Positions 17,975 to 23,783 of a stretch of 23,783 bases of DNA are shown piece after piece. Below the pieces are notes generated by a model. That model was not told the origin of the DNA. It worked only from the letters and a program-made list of their open reading frames with translations, and ran no database searches. Numbering within the stretch: position 1 is the stretch's first letter; each line of letters begins with the position of its first letter. The stretch covers positions 1-23,783 of the forward strand of contig DASZMJ010000425.1 of assembly GCA_035551935.1 (NCBI GenBank). Direction: 5' to 3'. This DNA comes from DASZMJ01 sp035551935. Lineage in GTDB: Bacteria > Planctomycetota > Planctomycetia > Isosphaerales > Isosphaeraceae. The translations under genes were made by a program, and so were the position numbers.

Positions 17975-18000
17975 CCAAATGGCATGACGATGCCATTTGG
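17975..18000. promoter_or_regulatory. 11-bp perfect palindrome upstream of the Mo hydroxylase operon
   Basis: CCAAATGGCAT (17975-17985) and ATGCCATTTGG (17990-18000) pair exactly around GACG. It stands 190 bases before the operon start and 144 bases after the preceding gene, in the AT-richest part of the 358-base gap 17832-18189. It could be an operator or the stem of a terminator for the upstream pair; no T-tract follows directly. Nothing else in the gap is coding. Confidence 0.45.
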
Positions 18001-18061
18001 CCATGACCGCGCGTTCAACGACCATTTTTGATGACGAATCATGGATTCCTGGGCCAGCATC

Positions 18062-18090
18062 TTGCGAGCGGTGGGGGGCGCGGGGATATT
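18062..18090 (+). promoter_or_regulatory. Possible sigma-70 promoter of the Mo hydroxylase operon
   Basis: TTGCGA (18062-18067) and GATATT (18085-18090) are separated by 17 bases, 100 bases before the operon start at 18190. The match is moderate, and GC-rich genomes give chance hits, so this is weak. Confidence 0.25.
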
Positions 18091-18189
18091 GCACCGTGCG
18101 CGATCGCCGGCCGGCCCGAGACCGCCCGCGGGCGAGGGAGGGCGGTCGCGGGCGGAGGGGCTCCCAAGAATGGCAACCGGGAGACAGCG

Positions 18190-18843
18190 ATGATGACTGA
18201 ACACGAACGCAAGCCCAAGGCCGACCAGGGCGGCCCGGGCGGTCACAGCCGCCGCGACTTCCTGCGCGGGTCGGGCCTGGCGGCGGCCTCGGCCGTCCTG
18301 ACCGGGCAGGCGACGGCCGCCTACGACGAGGCCGTGGCCGAGGTCGCCGCGGCGGCCGGGCCGGAGGTCCTCTCCGGCGACGTCAAGCTCGAATTGAAGG
18401 TCAACGGCAAGTCGATGCAATGCGAGGTCGAGCCCCGCAGCACCTTGCTCGACACGCTCCGCAACCGCCTGGACGTCACCGGGCCGAAGCGGGTCTGCGA
18501 CCGCGCGAGCTGCGGCGCCTGCACCGTGATCCTCGACGGCGACCCGGTCTATTCGTGCACCACCCTGGCCGTCTCGTGCCGCGACAAGCGGATCGAGACC
18601 CTCGAGAGCTTCGAGACCGGCGAGGGGAGCGTGCCGCACGCCTTCCACCAGCACGACGGCCTGATGTGCGGCTACTGCACGCCCGGCTTCGTCACGGCCT
18701 GCAAGGCGCTGCTCGACAAGAACCCGAACCCGACGATCGAGGAAGTCAAGCACGCGCTGGACGGCAACATCTGTCGGTGCGGGACGTACATCGGCGTCTT
18801 CGAGGCGGCGCTGGCCGCGGCCAAGGCCCTGAAGAAACCGTAA
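18190..18843 (+). CDS. Molybdenum hydroxylase 2Fe-2S subunit, Tat-exported
   Basis: 217 residues of the xanthine dehydrogenase/aldehyde oxidase small subunit family. A twin-arginine signal SRRDFLRGSGLAAASAVL (residues 20-37) indicates export of the folded complex to the periplasm, as in PaoA of the PaoABC aldehyde oxidoreductase. The plant-type ferredoxin cluster ligands are C103, C108, C111 and C123 (CDRASCGAC...C). The second cluster ligands are C160, C163, C195 and C197 (CGYC and CRC). The start ATG at 18190 follows GGGAG by 6 bases; an adjacent ATG at 18193 is equally placed. A frame extending back to 18028 is less likely because it buries the Tat signal. It is first in a four-gene run; the large subunit follows after 19 bases. 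Confidence 0.95.
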   Translation: MMTEHERKPKADQGGPGGHSRRDFLRGSGLAAASAVLTGQATAAYDEAVAEVAAAAGPEVLSGDVKLELKVNGKSMQCEVEPRSTLLDTLRNRLDVTGPKRVCDRASCGACTVILDGDPVYSCTTLAVSCRDKRIETLESFETGEGSVPHAFHQHDGLMCGYCTPGFVTACKALLDKNPNPTIEEVKHALDGNICRCGTYIGVFEAALAAAKALKKP

Positions 18844-18862
18844 CACCAGAGGAGCCCCGACC

Positions 18863-21025
18863 ATGGCCAGTTGGCCCGAGAACCCCCGCCTCATCGGCAC
18901 CAAGGTCCCCCGGCTCGACGGCTTGGCGAAGGCCTCCGGCCGGGCCAAGTACCCCTCCGACGTCAAGCCCGACGGGATGCTCTTCGGCGTGCTCCTGAGC
19001 AGCCCGCACGCGCACGCCAAGGTGCTCTCCATCGACACCGCCAGGGCCGAGAAGCTGCCCGGCGTCAAGGCGATCGCCCTGATCGCCAAGCCCGGCGAGA
19101 CGACCCTGATGTACCAGGGCGACCCGATCGCCGCCGTCGCCGCCGACACCGAGGAGCGGGCCCGCGACGCCGCCCGCGCCATCGACGTGAAATATGAGGT
19201 CCTGCCCTTCGTCGTCACCGAGCGGCAGGCGCTCGACGACAGTTCGCCGAACGTCTTCAACCTCCCGCAGCGGAACGCCCGCAAGGGGACCGCCAACGCC
19301 CGCGGCAACCCCGAGGAGGCGATCAAGCAGTCGGACAAGGTCATCGACGCCACGTATTCGCTCCCGGTCATCACCCACGTCTGCCTCGAGACCCACGGCC
19401 TGACGGCCGAGTGGAAGGACGGCAAGCTGACGGCCTGGGCGAGCACCCAGTCGGTCATGGCCACCGCGGGCGAGCTGGCCGGGCGGTTCAAGCTCGGCCA
19501 GGGCGACGTGACGGTCCTGACCGAGGTCATGGGGGGCGGCTTCGGCTCGAAGTTCGGGGCCGACGTCTGGGGCGGCGTCGCCGCCGAGCTGGCGCAGAAG
19601 TCCGGCAAGGCCGTCCGCCTCTTCCTCGACCGCGTCCAGGAGCACCTGGCCGCCGGCAACCGCCCCAGCGCCTCGGCCCACGTCCGGATGGGGGCGACCC
19701 GCGACGGCAAGATCACCGCGATGATCGCCGAGACCCAGGGGACCGGCGGCCGGGGCAACTCGAACTTCCCGCTGCCCTACGTCTACCGCGTCCCGGTACC
19801 CTCGCGGGCCCATACCGAGGTCTTCGTCAACTGCGGCGGCGCCCGCGCCATGCGCGCCCCGGGCCACCCCCAGGGCTGCGCGATCATGGAAGCGGCGATG
19901 GACGACCTCGCCGACGAGCTCGGGATCGACCCGCTGGAGTTCCGGCTCCGCAACCTCGCCGACAACGACCGCGTCGTGCCGGGCATCAACCGCTCGGACA
20001 TCTACCGCGACCAGATCGCGATGGGCGCCAAGCTGATCGGCTGGCACGAGAACCGCAAGCCCCGCGGCCGCAACGGCAAGGGCCCGATCAAGCGCGGCCT
20101 CGGCATGGCCCTGCATCAGTGGGGTGGCGCCGGCGCTCCCGACAAGAAGGTCTCCTGCACGATCAACCCCGACGGCACGGTCGAGCTCAAGAGCGCGACC
20201 CAGGACATCGGCACCGGCGCCCGGACGATCCTGGCGGTCATCGCCGCCGAGGTGCTGGGCCTGGAGCCGACCGACATCACGTCGAACATCGGCAACTCGA
20301 CGTTCCCCGCCGGCCAGGGCTCCGGCGGCTCGACGACCTCGCCGTCGATGGCCCCGCCCTGCTACAACGCCGCGCTCGAGGCCCGCGACGAGCTCTTCAA
20401 GCGGATCGCCGGCGGCCTCGACGCCAGGCCCGAGGACCTGTCGCTCAAGGGGGGCAAGCTCCTGGTCAAGGGCGAGGAGAAGATGGGCTGGAAGGAGGCC
20501 TGCCGGAAGCTCCGCCAGATGCCCGTCTCGGTCGAGGGCAAGTCGTCGCCGGGCCTCTCGGCCGGCGGCGTCGGCGGCTGCCAGTTCGTCGACCTGACCG
20601 TCGACGTCGAGACCGGCGTCGTCCGGGTCAAGAAGGTCGTCGCGGTCCAGGACTCGGGCCTGATCCTCGACATGCTCACCTGGAAGAGCCAGGTCTACGG
20701 CGGCGTCATCGGCAGCATCAACTACGGGCTGTTCGAGGAGCGCGTCATGGACGAGTCGACCGGCGTGATGCTCAACCCCGACATGGAGCTGTACAAGATC
20801 GCCGGCGCCAGCGACATCCCCGAGATCGTCGTCGAGGCCTATGACACGCCCGAGATGCGCAAGCGCGGGGTCATCGGCGTCGGCGAGCCGCCGACGATCG
20901 CCACCGCCGCCGCGATCGCCAACGCCGTGACCAACGCCATCGGCGTCCGGGTGCCGAACTGGCCGATGAGCCCGATGAACGTCCTGAACGCCCTGGCCAA
21001 CGCCGGGAAGGGGGCCGTCCTATGA
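18863..21025 (+). CDS. Molybdenum hydroxylase large subunit, molybdopterin-binding
   Basis: 720 residues, the usual length for the separate molybdenum subunit of three-subunit enzymes. It hydroxylates an aldehyde or aromatic N-heterocycle at a molybdenum-cofactor centre; the substrate cannot be read. The N-terminal domain (LDGLAKASGRAKYPSDV) is the a/b hammerhead. The cofactor loops include GGGFGSK (224-230), GGARAMRAPGHPQG, and GQGSGGSTTSPSMAP. The catalytic glutamate of the family is E675 in GVGEPP. No signal peptide is present; it probably travels with the Tat-tagged small subunit. AGAGGAG lies 8 bases before the ATG. The stop overlaps the FAD-subunit start as ATGA. Confidence 0.95.
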   Translation: MASWPENPRLIGTKVPRLDGLAKASGRAKYPSDVKPDGMLFGVLLSSPHAHAKVLSIDTARAEKLPGVKAIALIAKPGETTLMYQGDPIAAVAADTEERARDAARAIDVKYEVLPFVVTERQALDDSSPNVFNLPQRNARKGTANARGNPEEAIKQSDKVIDATYSLPVITHVCLETHGLTAEWKDGKLTAWASTQSVMATAGELAGRFKLGQGDVTVLTEVMGGGFGSKFGADVWGGVAAELAQKSGKAVRLFLDRVQEHLAAGNRPSASAHVRMGATRDGKITAMIAETQGTGGRGNSNFPLPYVYRVPVPSRAHTEVFVNCGGARAMRAPGHPQGCAIMEAAMDDLADELGIDPLEFRLRNLADNDRVVPGINRSDIYRDQIAMGAKLIGWHENRKPRGRNGKGPIKRGLGMALHQWGGAGAPDKKVSCTINPDGTVELKSATQDIGTGARTILAVIAAEVLGLEPTDITSNIGNSTFPAGQGSGGSTTSPSMAPPCYNAALEARDELFKRIAGGLDARPEDLSLKGGKLLVKGEEKMGWKEACRKLRQMPVSVEGKSSPGLSAGGVGGCQFVDLTVDVETGVVRVKKVVAVQDSGLILDMLTWKSQVYGGVIGSINYGLFEERVMDESTGVMLNPDMELYKIAGASDIPEIVVEAYDTPEMRKRGVIGVGEPPTIATAAAIANAVTNAIGVRVPNWPMSPMNVLNALANAGKGAVL

Positions 21026-22038
21026 GAGCCTTCGAATACGCCAGCCCCGCCAGCGTCGAGGACGCCGTCAAGGCCCTCGCCGACTCCAGGAGCGCCGAGG
21101 CGCTGTCGGGCGGCACCGACCTGATCAGCCGGATGAAGGATGACGTGAGCAATCCTTCGCGAGTCGTCTACCTCAAGGACATCAAGTCCCTGGCCGGCAT
21201 CCGCGAGGTGCCCCACCGCGACGGCATCGACCACCTCGGCCCGCTCGAGGTCGGCGCCGGCACCCGCCTGGCCGACCTCGTGGCCGACAAGCGGATCGCC
21301 GAGCGCTACCCGGCCTTGCGGCAGGCGGCGCTGGAGGTCGGCACGCCGCAGATCCGCAACATGGCGACCGTCGGCGGCAACCTCTGCCAGCGGCCGCGCT
21401 GCTGGTTCTTCCGGAGCGGCTTCGGCCTGCTCGGGATGAAGGACGGCAAGAGCCTCGTCCGCGCCGGCGACAACCGCTACCACGCCATCTTCAAGACCGA
21501 CGGCAACGCCCTGTTCGTCAGCCCGTCGAGCCTCGCCGTGCCGCTCATCGCCCTGGGCGCCACCGCGACGATCGAGGGCAAGAAGGGCAAGCGGACCGTG
21601 CCCGTCGCCGAACTCTACCGCGTGCCCGAGTCCAACGACGATCGCGAGCTGAGCTTCGAGGCCGACGAGCTCGTCACCGCGGTGATGATCCCGGCGCCGA
21701 AGGGGAAGAACGCCTCGTACGAGGTCCGGCAGAAGCGGGCGCACGACTGGCCGCTCGTCATGGCGTCGGTGGTCCTGCCGGATGGTGAGCAGGACCGAGA
21801 TGCCTGCCGGGTCGTGCTCTACGGCGTGGCGCCGATCCCCTGGCGGAGCGAGTCGGCCGAGAAGGCGCTCCAGGTCAAGGGGATCACGATGGACACGGCG
21901 ACCGCCGCGGGCGAGGCGGCCGTGCAGGGCGCGAAGCCGCTCTCGAAGAACGGCTACAAGGTCGCCCTGGTCAAGACCGCCGTCAAGCGCGCGGTCTTGG
22001 CCGCCGTCGGCAACCGCTACTGGGAAGAGGAGGCCTGA
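21022..22038 (+). CDS. Molybdenum hydroxylase FAD-binding subunit
   Basis: 338 residues of the CoxM/XdhB/PaoB family that passes electrons from the 2Fe-2S clusters through FAD. ALSGGTDLISRMKDD (around residue 30) and RNMATVGGNL (around 112-121) are the two FAD pyrophosphate-binding loops. The second continues as CQRPRCWFFR with cysteines C122 and C127, resembling the start of the PaoB 4Fe-4S insertion. The following stretch (SGFGLLGMKDGK and beyond) holds no more cysteines, so a four-Cys cluster seems missing. The C-terminal CO-dehydrogenase-flavoprotein domain begins near 230. Overlap with the large-subunit stop shows translational coupling. The order small-large-FAD differs from PaoABC (small-FAD-large). 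Confidence 0.93.
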   Translation: MRAFEYASPASVEDAVKALADSRSAEALSGGTDLISRMKDDVSNPSRVVYLKDIKSLAGIREVPHRDGIDHLGPLEVGAGTRLADLVADKRIAERYPALRQAALEVGTPQIRNMATVGGNLCQRPRCWFFRSGFGLLGMKDGKSLVRAGDNRYHAIFKTDGNALFVSPSSLAVPLIALGATATIEGKKGKRTVPVAELYRVPESNDDRELSFEADELVTAVMIPAPKGKNASYEVRQKRAHDWPLVMASVVLPDGEQDRDACRVVLYGVAPIPWRSESAEKALQVKGITMDTATAAGEAAVQGAKPLSKNGYKVALVKTAVKRAVLAAVGNRYWEEEA

Positions 22039-22041
22039 GCC

Positions 22042-22281
22042 ATGACCGACCCCACCGGCGACGTCCCCGCCCCGTCGGCCTCGAACCCGACGGGCTCCCC
22101 CTGCCTGCACCTGCGGTCCAAGGGGATGTACGTCTACACCGACGGCTCGCACGACGACAGCCAGGACGACTGCGCCCAGTACTGGTGCCTCCGCACCTCC
22201 AAGGACGTCGGCCCCGACCACGGCTTCGTCAACCGCGACGACTGCCGCGACGCCGGCCGCCCCTGCTACGAGCCGTACTGA
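22042..22281 (+). CDS. Small cysteine-rich protein, last gene of the Mo hydroxylase run
   Basis: 79 residues. GAAGAGGAGG, overlapping the stop of the FAD subunit, lies about 8 bases before the ATG, so it is clearly translated with the operon. Five cysteines (positions 21, 44, 49, 68 and 75) and several histidines occur in SPCLHLRSKGMYVY, CAQYWCLRT, DDCRDAGRPCYEPY. This fits a zinc or iron-sulphur site or disulfides, but none is proven. No signal peptide is visible; the first 18 residues are Pro/Ser-rich and disordered. I do not recognise a family. Context suggests an accessory or electron-transfer protein of the enzyme. Confidence 0.75.
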   Translation: MTDPTGDVPAPSASNPTGSPCLHLRSKGMYVYTDGSHDDSQDDCAQYWCLRTSKDVGPDHGFVNRDDCRDAGRPCYEPY

Positions 22282-22296
22282 GCCTCTTTCGGCTCC

Positions 22297-22330
22297 AGGG
22301 CCGCGACGACGGGAACGTCGTCGCGGCCCT
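22297..22330 (+). terminator. 14-bp hairpin after the Mo hydroxylase operon
   Basis: AGGGCCGCGACGAC (22297-22310) pairs exactly with 22317-22330 around a GGGAAC loop, 15 bases after the last stop. A smaller hairpin GAGCC/GGCTC (22280-22284/22291-22295) precedes it. No T-tract follows, so it is a stem-type terminator or an mRNA 3'-end stabiliser. Confidence 0.6.
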
Positions 22331-22334
22331 CTTC

Positions 22335-22402
22335 GTAGGGTCCGCTATTGCGGACCATCTTGATTTGAACAAATCAAGATGGTCCGCAATAGCGGACCCT
22401 AC
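22335..22402. repeat. Perfect 32-bp inverted repeat, GTAGGG type
   Basis: GTAGGGTCCGCTATTGCGGA and the next 12 bases (22335-22366) are the exact reverse complement of 22371-22402, with a GAAC loop. Inside each arm TCCGC-TATT-GCGGA is itself a small palindrome. It is an intergenic repeat unit; I see no coding content. Confidence 0.9.
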
Positions 22403-22469
22403 ACGAACGTGAAGCCCCGCCTCTTCCCGCGTGATCGGATCGGAAGAGGCAGGGCGAGCCCTGCCCTAC
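22403..22469. repeat. Second palindromic unit ending in CCCTAC
   Basis: This 67-base stretch contains GCCTCTTCC (22419-22427) paired with GGAAGAGGC (22442-22450), and GGCAGGGC (22448-22455) paired with GCCCTGCC (22458-22465); the two stems overlap and compete. It ends in CCCTAC followed by ACGA, as the preceding 68-base unit does, giving a direct repeat CCCTACACGA at 22397 and 22464. On the minus strand it begins GTAGGG plus a hairpin, like its neighbour. It lies just upstream of the selenoprotein gene. Confidence 0.65.
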
Positions 22470-22569
22470 ACGATTCCGACCTGCTACACTCGGGGCCGAT
22501 CCGAGCCGTCGCGTCGGTTCGGCTTTCGTCCCGAACTTGAGCCCGAAGGAACTCGTGGAGCAAACCGCC

Positions 22570-23775
22570 ATGAGACGCTACGCCTGGGCCCTGGCCGCCC
22601 TGCTGGCCCTTCCCGTTGTCGTGCGGGCGCAGGAGAAGCCCGACGCGACGAAGGGGACGCCCGAGGAGCGGTATCAGGCCCTCCTGAAGGAGTATCAGTC
22701 GAAGCAGGAGGCCTTCTCCAGGGCCTACCAGGCCGCCAAGACCGACGAGGAGCGGCAGAAGGCGTTCGACGAGCATAACCCCGACACTTCGAAGTACCTC
22801 CCGCGCTTCCTCGCGCTGGCCGAGGAGGACCCGAAGAGCAAGGTCGGCTTCGATGCCCTGATGTGGATCGTCCAGAACGGCCGGGGCCGCCACGTCCCCG
22901 CGACGGACAAGGCGCTCGACCTGCTGGCGCGCGAATACGTCGCCGACGAGCGGCTCGCGAAGGTCCTGCCGTCGCTCCGCTACAACTTCTCCCCCAAGGC
23001 CGATCGACTCCTGCGCGCGGGCCTCGAGAAGAGCCCGCACCGCGAGGTCAAGGCGCTCGCCTGCCTCACGCTGGCCGAGAACGACCACGACTTCGCCGGG
23101 TTCCTCCGCCCCGCCGACGACCCGAAGGACGAGGCCGGGGCCAAGGCCCGCCGCGCGGCCATCTTCACCCCGGAATTCGCCCGCGCGCTCGAGGCGAAGG
23201 GCGCCGACGGCCTCGACAAGGAGGCCGCGGCCCTCTTCGAGCGCGCCAAGGCCGAGTTCGCCGACGTGAAGACGTCCCGCGGCACCGTCGGCGAGCAGGC
23301 CGAGCACACCCTGTTCGAGCTGACGCACCTGGCCATCGGCAAGCCCGCCCCCGAGATCGCCGGCAAGGATATCGATGGCAAGGACATGAAGCTGAGCGAT
23401 TACCGCGGCAAGGTGGTGGTGCTCGACTTCTGGGGCGACTGGTGAGGCCCCTGCCGGGCCATGTACCCGCACGAGCGGTCGCTCGTGAAGCGCCTCAAGG
23501 ACAAGCCGTTCGCCCTGCTCGGCATCAACAGCGACACCGATAAAGATCATCTCAAGGAACGCATGAAGGCCGAGTCGATCACCTGGCCCTCGTGGTTCGA
23601 CGGCGGCAACACCTCCGGCCCGATCGCGACGGAGTGGAACGTCTCCGGCTGGCCGACGATCTACGTCCTCGATCACAAGGGCGTCCTCCGCTACCGCGAC
23701 GTCCGCGAGGAGGCGCTCGACAAGGCCGTCGACGCGCTGCTCGCCGAGCTGGAGAAGGACAGGGCGAAGGATTAG
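22570..23775 (+). CDS. Exported TlpA/thioredoxin-fold selenoprotein (UGA-encoded Sec292)
   Basis: Read as one 401-residue protein with selenocysteine at codon 292 (TGA 23443-23445). ATG 22570 follows GTGGAG by 9 bases and begins a signal peptide (MRRYAWALAALLALPVVV). Residues about 25-260 form a charged, helix-rich region common before planctomycete redoxin domains. The thioredoxin-like domain (about 265-401) has GKPAPEIAGKDIDGKDMKL, GKVVVLDFWGDW, then U-G-P-C where the family has C-x-x-C (resolving C295), and the cis-Pro strand SGWPTIYVLDHKG. It should reduce or isomerise disulfides, or detoxify peroxides, outside the cytoplasmic membrane. The frame after TGA stays open for 109 codons with normal codon bias, and a SECIS-like hairpin follows the TGA. 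A fresh Cys-to-stop mutation (TGC to TGA) or a sequencing error is the alternative. Stop TAG is at 23773-23775. Confidence 0.83.
23446..23487 (+). promoter_or_regulatory. Candidate bacterial SECIS element
   Basis: Directly after the TGA, GGCCC (23446-23450) can pair with GGGCC (23456-23460). Next, CACGAGC (23470-23476) pairs perfectly with GCTCGTG (23481-23487) around the loop GGTC (23477-23480). The loop starts 31 bases after the TGA and begins with G, fitting the described bacterial SECIS rule of a short stem with a G in the first loop positions about 16-37 bases downstream. SelB would bind the apical loop. The element lies inside the coding frame, as bacterial ones do. Confidence 0.7.
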
Positions 23776-23783
23776 GGCGGAGG

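Noticed and set aside
18028..18189. Upstream extension of the 2Fe-2S subunit from ATG 18028
   Set aside because: It would bury the Tat signal 70 residues in, and GGGAG marks the ATG at 18190.
17638..19758. Long - strand open frame opposite the Mo hydroxylase genes
   Set aside because: Antisense shadow; the + strand carries iron-sulphur and molybdopterin motifs.
23443..23445. TGA as a simple nonsense mutation making a pseudogene
   Set aside because: Not excluded, but less likely: the stop falls exactly on the catalytic Cys codon, no other damage is seen in either half, and a SECIS-like hairpin is present.
23461..23775. Separate downstream gene starting at ATG 23461, encoding a thioredoxin-like fragment
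   Set aside because: It starts inside the domain, has no ribosome site, lacks the first strands and helix of the fold, and is in the same frame as the upstream half. One recoded gene explains it better.

Overview
The window looks like a chromosomal segment of a high-GC planctomycete, most likely of the Isosphaeraceae/Gemmatales type. This rests on the strong G/C third-position bias, a DUF1559 (prepilin-like, H-X9-DG) protein, an Hsp70 with a DUF3731-type C-terminus, a bacterial MfnB homologue and the density of long perfect palindromes between genes. I could run no database search, so the taxonomy is inference. No tRNA, rRNA, CRISPR array, transposase or phage gene is visible.

Layout. 1-111: tail of an unidentified gene. 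380-3232 (-): Hsp70-family chaperone, divergent from a 146-residue conserved protein (3371-3811). 3896-8297 (-): a likely co-transcribed run read as a secreted double CAP-domain protein, YqgE/AlgH and leucyl-tRNA synthetase. 8485-10211 (+): a DUF6580-like membrane protein, MfnB and a small single-pass membrane protein. 10284-12782 (-): a secreted protein with a C-terminal DUF1559 domain. 13006-17831 (+): a class-V PLP enzyme, coaD, a DoxX-like membrane protein, a GT4 glycosyltransferase and an oxidoreductase-like membrane protein; the last two overlap by ATGA. 18190-22281 (+): a molybdenum hydroxylase operon (Tat-targeted 2Fe-2S subunit, molybdopterin subunit, FAD subunit) ending in a 79-residue cysteine-rich protein. 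22570-23775 (+): an exported TlpA/thioredoxin-fold protein.

The most important observation is in the last gene. The thioredoxin active site reads W-UGA-G-P-C: an in-frame TGA (23443-23445) sits exactly at the first catalytic cysteine of a CxxC motif. The same frame then stays open for 109 sense codons, with an intact resolving Cys and cis-Pro region. A perfect 7-bp hairpin with a GGUC loop begins 24 nt after the TGA (loop 31 nt after it), the layout expected of a bacterial SECIS element. The best reading is one 401-residue selenoprotein with Sec292, not two genes or a pseudogene.

A second theme is palindromes. All three convergent junctions (111/380, 3811/3896, 10211/10284) carry a long inverted repeat, two of them perfect over 29-32 bp. 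A diverged relative lies upstream of coaD, and four consecutive hairpins fill the gap between the molybdenum hydroxylase operon and the selenoprotein gene. They look like dispersed repeat families that have taken over terminator positions.
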